64,000 nucleotides of DNA from Stagnimonas sp965279705 (GTDB taxonomy: Bacteria; Pseudomonadota; Gammaproteobacteria; Nevskiales; Nevskiaceae): assembly GCA_965279705.1 (NCBI GenBank), contig OZ257257.1, positions 3,286,001 to 3,350,000 of the forward strand, in the 5' to 3' direction. Made by a program: the position numbers and the translations under genes. Below, piece by piece: positions 26,040 through 39,200 of the stretch; the first letter of the stretch is position 1, and every line of letters begins with the position of its first letter. The notes beneath the pieces are model-generated. The model was not told the DNA's origin. It worked only from the letters and a program-made list of their open reading frames with translations, and made no database searches.

Positions 26040-26456
26040 CTAGCCCGAAGTCTTCTTCAAGTCCTGAATGAACTTGAGGCGGGCTGCGGCTTCGACCAGC
26101 TCCTGCTGTGCGGCGGCGAGGTCAATGTCCTTGCTGGCGTTGGCCAGCATCTCTTCGGCACGCTGCTTGGCTGCGGTCGCTTGTGCCTCGTCAGCGTTCT
26201 CGGCGCGCATGGCCGAATCCGCGAGGATGGTCACCAGAGAAGGCTGCACTTCCATGATGCCGCCGCCAACAAAGATGGCTTGCTCGCCGGCTGCCGTCTG
26301 CACGCGCACCGCTCCTGCTTTCAGCTTGGTCAGCAACGGTGCGTGACGCGGCAGAATACCGATCTCACCGGTGATGGCAGCAGCGTAAACCGCCGTCGCC
26401 TCGCCAGAAAAGATCTGGCCTTCGGCGCTGACGACTTCGACCTGGAAGGTAGACAT
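26040..26456 (-). CDS. atpC: ATP synthase epsilon subunit
   Basis: 138 residues from the ATG at 26456. The N-terminal beta-sandwich (FQVEVVSAEGQIFSGEATAV, GEIGILPRHAPLL) and the C-terminal helical hairpin are both present. It belongs to the F1 central stalk and inhibits ATP hydrolysis. Last gene of the atp operon, 19 bp after atpD. Confidence 0.95.
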   Translation of the reverse strand: MSTFQVEVVSAEGQIFSGEATAVYAAAITGEIGILPRHAPLLTKLKAGAVRVQTAAGEQAIFVGGGIMEVQPSLVTILADSAMRAENADEAQATAAKQRAEEMLANASKDIDLAAAQQELVEAAARLKFIQDLKKTSG

Positions 26457-26475
26457 GGTGTGGGTCCGATCCGGC

Positions 26476-27852
<1,377 letters not shown>

Positions 27853-27891
27853 GGGTGTTCCTTGCTTGAATCTGTTTGAAGAAAAATGGGG

Positions 27892-28752
27892 TTAGACCGC
27901 CGCAGCGCCGCCGACGATTTCAGAGAGTTCTTTGGTGATCGCCGCCTGACGCGCCTTGTTGTAGACGAGCTGCAACTTGCCGATGATCTTGCCGGCGTTG
28001 TCGGTCGCACCCTTCATGGCGACCATGCGGGCGGACTGCTCCGACGCACCGTTTTCGACGATGGCCTGATACACCTGCGCTTCGACATATCGGCCGAGCA
28101 CGTAGTCGAGCAGCTCTTCGGCGGAAGGCTCGTAGAGGTAGTCCCAAGCTTGCAGCAGGCCGTCGGATTTCACCGGCTCCAGCGGCAGCAGCTGCGTCAG
28201 CGTGGCCTTTTGCACCATGGTATTGACGAACTGGGTCGAGCCCAAAACCACGCGATCGACGCTGCCATCGCGGTAGGCATCGAGTGCCACCTTGATGACG
28301 CCGATCAGCTGATCGAGCTTGGGCACATCGCCCAACTTGCTGACTTCGGCCAGCACCGTACCGCCAAAACGCTTGAAGAACGACACGCCCTTGCTGCCGA
28401 TGGCGATGTACTGCACCTCGGCGCCCTTGTCCTTCCACTCTTTGGTAGCGCGGGTGACGGCGCGGAACATATTGACGTTCAAGCCGCCAGCCAGGCCGCG
28501 ATCCGACGTGATGACAATCATCAGCACGCGCTTGACGGGGCGATCGACCAGAAACGGGTGGCGATATTCCGGGTTGGCGAGTGCGAGATGGCCAACCACG
28601 CGACGGATTTTTTCCGCATACGGACGCGCCTGCGCCATACGAACCTGCGCCTTGCGCATTTTCGAGGTCGCCACTTTTTCCATCGCGCGGGTGATCTTCT
28701 GCGTCGACTTCACGCTTTTGATCTTGGTGCGAATTTCCTTTGCGCCTGCCAT
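27892..28752 (-). CDS. atpG: ATP synthase gamma subunit
   Basis: 286 residues. N-terminal helix (KEIRTKIKSVKSTQKITRAMEKVATSKM), central SDRGLAGGLNVN and the C-terminal helix (MKGATDNAGKIIGKLQLVYNKARQA) form the F1 rotor shaft. Normal length and order within the operon. Confidence 0.97.
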   Translation of the reverse strand: MAGAKEIRTKIKSVKSTQKITRAMEKVATSKMRKAQVRMAQARPYAEKIRRVVGHLALANPEYRHPFLVDRPVKRVLMIVITSDRGLAGGLNVNMFRAVTRATKEWKDKGAEVQYIAIGSKGVSFFKRFGGTVLAEVSKLGDVPKLDQLIGVIKVALDAYRDGSVDRVVLGSTQFVNTMVQKATLTQLLPLEPVKSDGLLQAWDYLYEPSAEELLDYVLGRYVEAQVYQAIVENGASEQSARMVAMKGATDNAGKIIGKLQLVYNKARQAAITKELSEIVGGAAAV

Positions 28753-28781
28753 CGGGCTTGCCCTTTCCTAGTGCGCTTCGG

Positions 28782-30323
<1,542 letters not shown>

Positions 30324-30369
30324 GTGTGTTCTCTGTTCTTCGATTCGTTGCTTGATCTGGTTGCGCTGT

Positions 30370-30906
30370 TTAGCGCATCAGCACTGCTTTGAGACGTTCC
30401 AGTTCGCCACTGGCCGAGCCGTCGATCACCAGATCGCCGGCCTTGATGCGCGCACCGGTAATCAGCGAGGCGTCGATGGCCCAGTTGATGTCCACGGCGC
30501 GGTTGAGCTTTTTGGTGACGGCCACTGAGAGCGCGGTCTTCTGCGCATCAGCCACTTCTGCTGCCGTGGTGATTTCGACCAGCACGCGGGTTTCAGCTTC
30601 GGCACGCAGCAACTCGTATTGGCCGACGAGTGAGGCAACAGCCTCCAGACGGCCGTTCTCTGCGAGCAGCTTGACCAGCGACTGACCTTGCGCATCGAGC
30701 GTGCCTTTCAGCATGTCGATGAGCACGGCAGCGATTTCGCTTTTGCTGACGCCGGGGGCGTGGATGACTTTCGCCACTTCCGGCACCGCAACCGCTTCGG
30801 CAATCGCAGCCAGTTGCTTCGACCAAGCGGCGTAGCCTTGATTGGCTTGCGCCAGTTCAAAGACTGCCTTGGCGTAGGGGCGTGCGAGGGTGGATATTTC
30901 AGCCAT
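30370..30906 (-). CDS. atpH: ATP synthase delta subunit
   Basis: 178 residues. N-terminal helical domain (STLARPYAKAVFELAQ) and C-terminal segment with INWAIDASLITGARIKAGDLVIDGS, the diagnostic OSCP/delta C-terminus. Part of the peripheral stalk linking b subunits to alpha. Confidence 0.95.
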   Translation of the reverse strand: MAEISTLARPYAKAVFELAQANQGYAAWSKQLAAIAEAVAVPEVAKVIHAPGVSKSEIAAVLIDMLKGTLDAQGQSLVKLLAENGRLEAVASLVGQYELLRAEAETRVLVEITTAAEVADAQKTALSVAVTKKLNRAVDINWAIDASLITGARIKAGDLVIDGSASGELERLKAVLMR

Positions 30907-30920
30907 GAGTCGCGAGCGCC

Positions 30921-31391
30921 TTAGATGCGCGCGGCGAGTTCGCCGATGAGATCGGCGTGCGCCTTGGCATCGACTTCGCGCTTCAGGATGGTTGAAGCAC
31001 CCAGTACGGCAAGCTCGCCCACCTTGTCTTTCAGCACTTCGCGGGCGACGGCGACTTCACGGTCGAGCTCGCCCTTGGCGCTGGCGCGGATGCGCTCGGC
31101 TTCGATGTTGGCGTGCTCTTTGGCCTGCTCCACCAGCTGTGCAGCCTGCTTGTTGGCACCGGCGATGATCTCGGCGGCTTGCTGGCGCGCGCCCTTAAGC
31201 TCTTCGTCCGATTTGGTCGAAGCGTCTTTCAGGGACTGCGTGGCGCGATCAGCAGCGGCCAGACCATCAGCAATGGTCTTGCGGCGTTCGTCGATTGCTG
31301 CCAGCAAAGGCGGCCAGACAAACTTCATGGTGAACCAGATGAGAATGCCAAAGGCAAGCATCTGGCCAAACAGGGTGGCGTTGACGTTCAT
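30921..31391 (-). CDS. atpF: ATP synthase b subunit
   Basis: 156 residues: one N-terminal membrane helix (LFGQMLAFGILIWFTMKFVWPPLLAAIDERRKTI), then a long charged amphipathic helix forming the peripheral stalk. Standard length and position. Its start lies 18 bp after an intercistronic hairpin (31409-31435). Confidence 0.96.
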   Translation of the reverse strand: MNVNATLFGQMLAFGILIWFTMKFVWPPLLAAIDERRKTIADGLAAADRATQSLKDASTKSDEELKGARQQAAEIIAGANKQAAQLVEQAKEHANIEAERIRASAKGELDREVAVAREVLKDKVGELAVLGASTILKREVDAKAHADLIGELAARI

Positions 31392-31408
31392 GGTTTAACC
31401 GTATCCAG

Positions 31409-31435
31409 GTGGGCAGCGAAAAATACGCTGCCCAC
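31409..31435 (-). ncRNA. Perfect intercistronic mRNA hairpin between atpE and atpF
   Basis: GTGGGCAGCG (31409-31418) pairs with CGCTGCCCAC (31426-31435) around a 7-nt A/T loop. It lies directly after the atpE stop. No T-run follows on the minus strand, so it is not a typical terminator. A stable hairpin behind atpE could protect or uncouple the message and help make the c subunit in excess over b. That role is inferred. Confidence 0.5.
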
Positions 31436-31446
31436 AATGCGGGTTA

Positions 31447-31722
31447 TTAGCCCTTCAGCGCAGCGAGCAGCGGGTTGGCGATGCCGAAGAACATGGCCAG
31501 CGCGACGCCGATCAGGTAAGCAGCGTCGATCAGACCGGCGAGCAGGAACATGCGGCCCGAGAGCTGCGGGATCAGTTCCGGCTGGCGAGCAGCGGCTTCA
31601 AGAAACTTGGAGCCCATGATGCCGATGCCGATACAGGCACCCATAGCGCCGAGGCCGATGATGAGACCAACGCCGAGGGCGGTGAAAGCCTGGATGTTGG
31701 CAATGTGGGCAGCGAGTTCCAT
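31447..31722 (-). CDS. atpE: ATP synthase c subunit
   Basis: 91 residues, two membrane helices joined by a polar loop (ARQPELIPQL). The ion-carrying carboxylate is the Asp in LAGLIDAAYLIG of helix 2. The Gln and Glu-Ser signature of sodium-type c rings is absent, so proton coupling is expected. The helix-1 glycine motif (GLGAMGACIGIGIMG) is intact. Confidence 0.96.
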   Translation of the reverse strand: MELAAHIANIQAFTALGVGLIIGLGAMGACIGIGIMGSKFLEAAARQPELIPQLSGRMFLLAGLIDAAYLIGVALAMFFGIANPLLAALKG

Positions 31723-31793
31723 TGTGTAGCTCCGACGGTTTGAGTTTTGACAGCTGAGAGGGTGAAGAAACTAGTACAGCGATACAAACGAAA

Positions 31794-32633
31794 TCAGTGT
31801 TTCTCGTGCGCCATCGAGATGTAGACGACGGTGAGCACCATGAAGATGAAAGCCTGCAGGCCGATGATGAGGATGTGGAAGATCGCCCAGGCAGCATTGA
31901 GCAACACGGCCGGGAAGAAGCTCAGCGTCGATGCGGCCATGAGGCCGGCGATGAGCATGAACACCAGCTCGCCTGCATACATGTTGCCGAACAGTCGCAT
32001 GCCGAGAGACACCGGCTTGGCAAGGTATTCGACGACGTTCAAGAAGAAGTTGGGGATGGCCAGCAGGAGCTTGCCGAAGACGCCGTGGGCATGGAACGGC
32101 GCAGTGAACAGTTCGGCAACGAAGCCGAAGCCACCCTTGACCTTGATCGAGTAATAGATGATCAGCGCGAAAATCACCAAGGCCATCGCGAACGTGGTGT
32201 TGATGTCGGCGGTGGGCACGGCGCGGAAGTAGAAGTGATGCGCGGCTTCCGGACCTGCGGTGTGGTGCACGATGCCGCTGATGAGATCGAGCGGCAGCAA
32301 GTCCATGGCGTTCATGACGAACACCCAGAGGAATATGGTGAGTGCGAGGGGTGCGATGAAACGGCGATCGCCGGTAAAGCTGTCTTTCACCTGGCCATCG
32401 ACGAATTCGATGGCGAGCTCAACGAAAGCCTGAGTGCGGGTGGGCACGCCGGCCGAAGCCTTGCGCGCGACGTTCCAGAAGAACAGCAGAACGAGCATGC
32501 CGGTCGCGAAGCCGACAATCAGCGAATCGATGTTGAACGAGTAACCGGCGATCTGCTGCACGTTGTGCTGCAAATGATGCTGGATGTATTCGGTGAGGCC
32601 ACCGCCTCCGGCTTCTGCTGCTTCGCTGCTCAC
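31794..32633 (-). CDS. atpB: ATP synthase a subunit
   Basis: 279 residues with five to six membrane helices. The essential Arg lies in VSLGMRLFGNMYAGELVFMLI near residue 215. It forms the proton half-channels against the c ring. Its start overlaps the end of atpI by 4 nt. Confidence 0.96.
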   Translation of the reverse strand: MSSEAAEAGGGGLTEYIQHHLQHNVQQIAGYSFNIDSLIVGFATGMLVLLFFWNVARKASAGVPTRTQAFVELAIEFVDGQVKDSFTGDRRFIAPLALTIFLWVFVMNAMDLLPLDLISGIVHHTAGPEAAHHFYFRAVPTADINTTFAMALVIFALIIYYSIKVKGGFGFVAELFTAPFHAHGVFGKLLLAIPNFFLNVVEYLAKPVSLGMRLFGNMYAGELVFMLIAGLMAASTLSFFPAVLLNAAWAIFHILIIGLQAFIFMVLTVVYISMAHEKH

Positions 32634-33007
32634 GTTAAGAGGCTTCCCTGGTACTGGAATTGCTTGCCAAATTTAAAGACGGTGGAGACGAGCCCGGCAA
32701 TTACCCCGAAGGTAAATGGCGCCGGAATCACCCCACCCTGTGTCAGCGCCACTGCGGCACCGCCCATCAAGATCAACCACTTCAACGCTGATGACACTGC
32801 CAGCCGCAACAACACCGACCCAGCACTACTGACGCGCATCCGGGCGAAAAACCCACCGGACACCAACAAGGCCACTGCGACCAGCAAGCCTCCGCAAAAC
32901 ACGCTTTTAGCGGACGCGAAGCCTGCAAATACCCAGAAACCCAATCCCAATGCCGCGGCGACGATAAACGGTGCGATGGACTGTTTGATGACGAAGCGAA
33001 CATTCAT
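32630..33007 (-). CDS. atpI: ATP synthase assembly protein I
   Basis: 125 residues, four predicted membrane helices. Located at the head of the atp operon and overlapping atpB by 4 nt. AtpI helps c-ring assembly. The sequence is poorly conserved in the family; the assignment rests on topology, length and position. Confidence 0.8.
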   Translation of the reverse strand: MNVRFVIKQSIAPFIVAAALGLGFWVFAGFASAKSVFCGGLLVAVALLVSGGFFARMRVSSAGSVLLRLAVSSALKWLILMGGAAVALTQGGVIPAPFTFGVIAGLVSTVFKFGKQFQYQGSLLT

Positions 33008-33059
33008 CAGTCAATCCCGAGGCGACCCGTTAATACCCATGCCCCTGACGCGGCGGCGG

Positions 33060-33088
33060 AGTGTAATCGGCCGAGTTGTCATATTCAA
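33060..33088 (-). promoter_or_regulatory. Candidate sigma70 promoter of the atp operon
   Basis: On the minus strand, TTGAAT (33083-33088) and TACACT (33060-33065) are separated by 17 bp, each matching its consensus box at 4 of 6 positions. It lies 53-81 bp upstream of the atpI start, in the 143-bp gap between the SDR gene and atpI. Confidence 0.4.
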
Positions 33089-33150
33089 GTAAATGCGAGC
33101 GAATCCCAGCTGATGGCTACGGGATGAAAACAGTTGAGGATCAAGCCAGG

Positions 33151-33927
33151 TCAGCGGCCCATGATCCGGGCGGCCATGCTGGCCATGAAGCGACGCGGCA
33201 GCAGGCGCGGCAACTGCGCCAGGGCCTTGTTCGGTGCGCCGGGCACGCACACCGGACGGCCGGCTTCGAGGGCGGCAAGGGCTGCCTCCACTACCGGACG
33301 CGGCTGCATCATCAGACCTTTCGGCACGGCATTGCGCAGCTTGGGCGTGCCGGTCGACTCGAAGAACGGCGTATCGACCGGGCCAGGGCAGAGCGCGGTG
33401 GCGTTGACGCCGGTGCCGCGCAGCTCGGCCCACAGGCCTTCGGAAAACGACAGCACGAAAGCCTTGCTCGCACCGTAGATCGCCATATAGGGCGTGGGCT
33501 GAAAGCCAGCGACCGAGGCGACGTTGAGAATGCCGCCGCTTTTGCGCGCGAGCATGGCGGGCAGAAAAGCATGCGCGAGATCGACCACGGCCGCGCAGTT
33601 GAGCGCAATCATGTCGGCATCGCGTGTCGCACTCTGCTTCGCAAAGTCCCCGGCGGAACCAAAACCGGCGTTGTTGACCAACAGATCGACATCCAGCTTG
33701 AGGCTGGCCACTTTCTGCGCCAGGGCACTGCCACTGCTGGGCTGGCCCAAGTCTGCGGTGATGACGGTCATGCTGCGGCCCGTCGCCGCAATGATCCGGG
33801 CGGCCAGGGCATCGAGCTTGTCCTTGCTGCGGGCCACCAGAATCAGGTCATGCCCACGCTCTGCCAGCACCTCGGCAAAGGTGGAGCCGATGCCGCTGGA
33901 AGCACCGGTAATCAGGGCAGTCGTCAT
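33151..33927 (-). CDS. Short-chain dehydrogenase/reductase
   Basis: 258 residues from the ATG at 33927; the frame is open further upstream but that part overlaps parB. Classical SDR motifs: TGASSGIG (residues ~7-14), NNAG near 85, catalytic Ser/Tyr/Lys in NVASVAGFQPTPYMAIYGASKAF. An oxidoreductase of unknown substrate, inserted between parB and the atp operon. Confidence 0.9.
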   Translation of the reverse strand: MTTALITGASSGIGSTFAEVLAERGHDLILVARSKDKLDALAARIIAATGRSMTVITADLGQPSSGSALAQKVASLKLDVDLLVNNAGFGSAGDFAKQSATRDADMIALNCAAVVDLAHAFLPAMLARKSGGILNVASVAGFQPTPYMAIYGASKAFVLSFSEGLWAELRGTGVNATALCPGPVDTPFFESTGTPKLRNAVPKGLMMQPRPVVEAALAALEAGRPVCVPGAPNKALAQLPRLLPRRFMASMAARIMGR

Positions 33928-33941
33928 GGTTTTTCTTGCGG

Positions 33942-34781
33942 TTAACGCAGCGCCGCGAGCACGCGGTCGAGATCGGATTTGGACTTGAACGCAAACGTCA
34001 GCGTGCCCGCGCCCTTGCCGGACTGCTTCAGCTTCACGCCCACGCCCCACTTGCTGGCCAGTTCCATTTCGAGCGGCGCGGGGGCCGTGGATTTTTGCGC
34101 ACTCGGGCGCGGCTCGGCGTGAATCATCGCCTCGAGCTGGCGCACGGAGAGCTGCTGCTGCACCACCAGCTTGGCGAGCTGGATTTGCCGGGCACCTTCA
34201 ACGCCCAGCAACACCTTGGCGTGCCCAAACGAGAGCTGCCCATTGCGCAACAGCGCCTGTGGCTCGGCTTCGAGGTCCATCAGACGCAGCAGGTTGCTCA
34301 CTGCCGCACGCGACTTGCCGACGGCGACCGCGCAGGCCTCGTGCGTGAGACCGCATTCGTCGACGAGCCTCTTCAGCGCCTCGGCTTCTTCGAGTGCGTT
34401 CAAGTCGGCGCGTTGGATGTTCTCCACCAGCGCAATCGCCATCGCCGAGCGCTCGTCGAGCTGGCGGATGACGACCGGAATGGTGCTGAGGCCCGCAGCG
34501 TGGGCCGCACGCCAGCGACGCTCGCCGGCGACGATCTCGTAGCGATCGACACTCAGCTGCCGCGCAATGATCGGCTGCACCACGCCCTGCGCCTTGATGG
34601 AGGCGGTCAGCTCGGCGAGTGCGGCCTCATCAAAATGGCGGCGTGGTTGATGCTTGCCCGCCACTAGTTGCGAGAGCGGCAGCTCTTGCAGCGCGTCACC
34701 GGAATCGGTCTCGGTAGAAGGCGAGGCCGAGCCCAAGAGAGCATCGAGTCCACGCCCCAAACCGCGTTTTTTCACCGACAT
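33942..34781 (-). CDS. parB: Chromosome-partitioning protein ParB
   Basis: 279 residues. N-terminal GLGRGLDALLG, the CTP-binding box with GERRWRAAHAAG near 90, the HTH with LTHEACAVAVGKSRAAVSNLLRL, and a C-terminal dimerisation domain. It lies 2 bp after parA. I found no consensus parS (TGTTTCACGTGAAACA) within the window. Confidence 0.96.
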   Translation of the reverse strand: MSVKKRGLGRGLDALLGSASPSTETDSGDALQELPLSQLVAGKHQPRRHFDEAALAELTASIKAQGVVQPIIARQLSVDRYEIVAGERRWRAAHAAGLSTIPVVIRQLDERSAMAIALVENIQRADLNALEEAEALKRLVDECGLTHEACAVAVGKSRAAVSNLLRLMDLEAEPQALLRNGQLSFGHAKVLLGVEGARQIQLAKLVVQQQLSVRQLEAMIHAEPRPSAQKSTAPAPLEMELASKWGVGVKLKQSGKGAGTLTFAFKSKSDLDRVLAALR

Positions 34782-34783
34782 AT

Positions 34784-35575
34784 CTAGTCCTGGCCCAACT
34801 TGAGTTGGCCGCCATCATGCCGCCGCAGCACTTCGCCAGCCAGTGCGAGGTAGGCCTTGGCCCCGGCGGACTGCGGATCGTAGGCAATGATGGGCTGGCC
34901 GAAACTGGGCGCTTCGGCGAGTCGCACGTTGCGCGGGATCACCGTGCGATAGACCTTGTCGCCGTAATGCTGGATCAGCTGGGCGGAGACATCGTTGGAG
35001 AGATTGTTGCGCGGGTCGAACATCGTCCGCAGCACGCCCTCGATCGCAAGCGCAGGGTTGATCGCCTTGCGAATCTTGCCGATGGTGTCGCTGAGCGCGG
35101 CAAGGCCTTCCAGCGCGTAGTACTCGCACTGCATGGGGATCAGCACGCCATCGGCGGCGACCAGGGCATTCACGGTGAGCTTCGACAGGGCTGGCGGGCA
35201 GTCGATCAGCACGTAGTCGAACTGGTCGGCGATGTCGGCCAGCACGCCCTTGAGTGCGAAGTCGCCTACCGGCATCTCGCGCAGCTTGATCTCGGCCTCG
35301 GTCATGTCGCCGTTGGCGGGCAGCACCCAGAGATTGCTATCCGCAAGGTGATGGATGGTCTGCGCAGGCGTGGCTTTCTCCAGCAGCACATCGCGCGCAG
35401 TGAGTTGCAACGAATTCTTGTCGATGCCCACCCCCATCGTCGCGTTGCCCTGCGAGTCGAGGTCCACCAGCAGCACGCGGCGCTTGGCGGCGGCGAGGCT
35501 GGCGGCGAGATTGACGGCGGTGGTGGTCTTGCCGACCCCACCCTTCTGGTTAGCGACTGCGATGATCTTGGTCAC
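34784..35575 (-). CDS. parA: Chromosome-partitioning ATPase ParA (Soj)
   Basis: 263 residues. Deviant Walker A KGGVGKTT at residues 11-18 (NQKGGVGKTTTAVNLA), Walker B VLIDCPPALS near 125. Start overlaps the rsmG stop by 4 nt (35572-35575). Acts with ParB in origin segregation. Confidence 0.96.
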   Translation of the reverse strand: MTKIIAVANQKGGVGKTTTAVNLAASLAAAKRRVLLVDLDSQGNATMGVGIDKNSLQLTARDVLLEKATPAQTIHHLADSNLWVLPANGDMTEAEIKLREMPVGDFALKGVLADIADQFDYVLIDCPPALSKLTVNALVAADGVLIPMQCEYYALEGLAALSDTIGKIRKAINPALAIEGVLRTMFDPRNNLSNDVSAQLIQHYGDKVYRTVIPRNVRLAEAPSFGQPIIAYDPQSAGAKAYLALAGEVLRRHDGGQLKLGQD

Positions 35576-36207
35576 TTTTTTACCCTAGCGATCACGGCGT
35601 GTCGCGCTTCGTTGAGTCCCGGCACACGCAGAGCGCGCACTTCGACGATCTCGACATCTGTGGGGATGTCAGCCTGTTCTTGTGCGTCTAGTTTGCCCTT
35701 CATCGCCACCCACTGCCCATCGGCGGCCAGCAAATGGCGTGTGAGCGTGAAGAAATCAGCCAGGCTGGCAAAGGCGCGGCTGGTGATGGTGTCGAATTGC
35801 AGTGTGGCGGGCAGGTCTTCGACGCGGCCTTCCAGCGGCTCGAAATTGCTCAAGCTCAGCGTGCGCTGTGCGTGGCGCATGAAGCGCACTTTCTTGCCAA
35901 CGCTGTCGATGCCGGTCAGGTGCAGCTCTGGGGCGACGATGGCGACGGGAATGCAGGGCAGACCCGCCCCCGCGCCGACATCCAGCACCCGGCCGCGCAA
36001 CAGCGGCAGCACGGCGAGTGAATCGAGCAGATGCCGCGTCACCATCTCTCTCGGGTCGCGGATGGCGGTGAGGTTGTAGGTGAAGTTCCACTTCTCCAGC
36101 TCGGTCTGGAAGGCGAGCAAGCGCGGTGCATATTCCAGCGGCAGACGCAGGGCCTTGAGGCCCGCAGTCAATGCGGGTGATAGATCGGGGGGAGTAGAGC
36201 GGGCCAT
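35572..36207 (-). CDS. rsmG: 16S rRNA (guanine527-N7)-methyltransferase
   Basis: 211 residues. SAM motif VLDVGAGAGLPCIP near 75 and the RsmG signature YNLTAIRDPREMVTRHLLDSLAVLP. The usual upstream partner mnmG is absent; the next gene upstream is a divergent cyclase gene. Confidence 0.95.
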   Translation of the reverse strand: MARSTPPDLSPALTAGLKALRLPLEYAPRLLAFQTELEKWNFTYNLTAIRDPREMVTRHLLDSLAVLPLLRGRVLDVGAGAGLPCIPVAIVAPELHLTGIDSVGKKVRFMRHAQRTLSLSNFEPLEGRVEDLPATLQFDTITSRAFASLADFFTLTRHLLAADGQWVAMKGKLDAQEQADIPTDVEIVEVRALRVPGLNEARHAVIARVKK

Positions 36208-36282
36208 GGGAAGGCGGATTTTATCGGTTCAGCTGCGCGAGCCGGGCATATGATCCGAACAGGAGAAACCAGAACCACAAAA

Positions 36283-39200
36283 ATGACGGCCTGCCCCACC
36301 TGCGCTGCCGAAAACCCCGAAGCCGCCCGCTTCTGCAATCAGTGCGGTGCGCGACTGAATGCTGCTGCGGTAGCACCCGTCCGCCAGAGCTACACGCCGC
36401 GGCATCTGGCCGAGCGCATCCTCAAGGAACGCAGCGCCCTGCGCGGCGAGAAGAAGCGCGTCACCGTGCTGTTCTGCGATATCAAGGGCTCGACGCGCTT
36501 GGCCCAGCAGGCAGGTGCCGAGGCCTGGCATCACATCTTGGATCGCTTTTTCGGCCTGCTGAACACCGCCGTGCATCGCTACGAGGGCACGGTCAACCAG
36601 TACACCGGCGACGGCATCATGGCGCTGTTCGGCGCGCCGCTGGCACTCGAAGACCACGCCCAGCGCGCCTGCTTCGCAGCACTCGAAATGCAGCGTGAAC
36701 TGCGTCGCTTCGCCGACGAGCTGCGCCTCTCGCAAGGCCTCAACCTCACGTTGAGGGTTGGCTTGAACAGCGGCGAGGTCATCGTCGGCGCTATCGGCGA
36801 CGACCTGCGCATGGACTACACCGCTCAGGGCCACACGGTGAATCTTGCCGCGCGCATGGAGCACATCTGCGAGCCGGGCCGCGTCTACCTCAGCCGCGAC
36901 ACCGCGCGGCTGGTCGAAGGCTACTTCGCCCTGCGCAGCCTTGGTCGCATGCAGGTGGATGGCATCGACGACGCGGTGGAAGTGTTCGATCTCGAAGGCG
37001 CCGGCCCCATCATTACCCGGCTCGACCGCTCGCTGGCGCGCGGCAGCTCGCCCTTCATCGGCCGCGAGGCCGAGACCGCGACGCTGCTCGCCGCCCTCGA
37101 CAAGGTGCGCGGTGGAGAAGGCCAGGTGGTAGCCGTGGTGGGCGAGGCCGGCATCGGCAAATCGCGGCTCTGCCATGAGTTTCTGCAGGCCTGCCGCGAG
37201 GGCGGCTTCGAGGTACATCGCGCCACCGGCGTGCCGTATGCGAGCGCGCTGCCGCTGCATCCGGTGCGGGCGCTGGCGCTCTCAAGATTGGGGCTGGAAG
37301 GCCGCAGCAACCCCTCGGAGATTCGTCGCCTCGTCGCCGGCACGCTGCTGCTCGAACATCCCGAGCACGCCGCCGCCCTGCCCGCCATCTTCGATTTTCT
37401 CGGTGCGGGCGAGGCCAGTGACGCAGCGCCCGACCAGACCACGCTCACACGCGCCAAGCTGTTCGAGCTGCTCGCCCAGTTTCTGCCCTGCCCCCGCGGG
37501 CAACCGCTGGTGTTGCTGATCGAAGACCTGCACTTTCTCGATGCCGCCAGCGAGGAGTTCCTGCAGGCCCTGGCGCAGTCGGTGCACGGTCACCGCGCCC
37601 TGCTGTTGCTCAACCATCGACCCGAGTATGGCGACGCCTGGCTGACGCCGGCGCTCGATGCCCGCATCGCCGTCACCGCACTCGATGCGCCGCAGCTCAG
37701 CCAGCTCGCCCGCACCCGTCTGGGTGGCGATGCAAGTGTGGCCAGCCTTGCCGCCGAGATTGGCGCACGTGCTGGCGGCAATCCGTTTTTCGTCGAAGAA
37801 GCCGTGCAGGCCCTCGCCGATGCCGGCCATTTGCAGGGCACGCCGGGCCACTACCAGCTGGGCAGCGCCATCAACCAGTGGCCGATCCCTGACACCGTGC
37901 ATGCCTTGCTGGCCGCGCGTATCGACCGCCTGCCGGCCGACGATAAATCGCTTCTGCAGAGCGCCGCCGTGATGGGCGAGTCTTTCGCACCCGCACTGCT
38001 TACCACGCTCGTTGAGCGCGCCCCGGAGGTCTGTGCCGAAGCGCTGCGGCGATTGGACGCCGCCGGATTTTTATGGAGCACGCCGAGTGGTGGCGAATAC
38101 GACTTTCGCCACCCGCTGATGCGCGAAGTGGCTGAGGGTTTGCAGCTGGAATCGCAACGCGCCAGGAGTCATGCGCGCATGGCGCAGTTACTGACAGCGC
38201 AGCATCCCATCGGCACCACTGGCAGTGCCGCCTCGGTGCGCATCGCCCACCATTGGCAGCAGGCCGGTGAGTGGGCCAGGGCCGGTGAGTGGAACCTGCA
38301 TGCTGCACGCTGGGCCAGCACCCGCGATATGGGCATCACCATCGAGCAAGCACAGCTGGCGCTGGTGCATCTCGACCGTGCGCCCGACAGCACGCCCGTG
38401 CTGCAACTACGCATTGCCGCCCGCGCCGGCTTGATCCGCATGGCGCAATTCACGCCGGTGCCGTCGGCGGATGTCGAGCGCGCCTATGCCGAGGGCCGCG
38501 CCATGGCCATCGCTGCCGGCGACATGGCCGGCGTGGCGGAGCTGACCATCAGCTACGGCAACGAGGCTCTGCATCGCAGCGACGCCCTTGGTGCCGTGCG
38601 CCTGCACACCGAGGCGGTGCGGCTATGTCTGGCCAATGGGCAGGGAGCGATGGTGCAGCGCTTTCGCCTTGCAATCCTCATCAGCCATTTCTCCGCGGGC
38701 CTGCCGCGCGAAGGCATCGCCCTGGTGGACGAAGCGGATGACGGTCTGTGGCGGCGCGAGCCGATTGGTGAAGAGAACTTCGTCTCGCGCGCTTTTCACG
38801 CGCTGATGCTGGCCTGGCTCGGCGACCTGCCGCGTGCCCGCGAGCATCTCACCGCCGCACTCGACTACGCCCAGCGCGAGACCCGCAACACCAGCTGGAT
38901 GCACGCCTTCATGGTCGATCTCGCGTGGTTCAGCCACGACAGCCGCGATGTGCTGCACCACGGCCAGCGCGCTATCGAACTGGCAGAGCAGAGCGGCAGC
39001 ACATACTTTCAGGCCATTGCCGGCCGTGCGCAGGGTTTGGCGCTGTGCCTTTCAGGGCGCGCGGCCGAGGCCATCCCGCTGCTCGAAAACCTCACGCCGC
39101 TGTGCGCGCCCGGCGGCCTGGCGCACCAGTTCGAGGCCAATCACCTCGCTGCACTCGCGCAAGCCTATGAAGGCGCAGGGCAGTACGAGGCGGCGCTGCG

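Noticed and set aside
31797..33092. Long plus-strand open frame across atpB/atpI
   Set aside because: It is antisense to conserved ATP synthase genes, with His/Glu/Asp-rich composition typical of a shadow frame in GC-rich DNA. The same applies to the frames at 1526-2857 (+), 3145-4362 (-), 24523-25716 (+) and 60580-61983 (+).
33008..36282. parS site near parAB
   Set aside because: I looked for TGTTTCACGTGAAACA or one-mismatch versions around parA/parB and saw none; the centromere sites must be outside the window.
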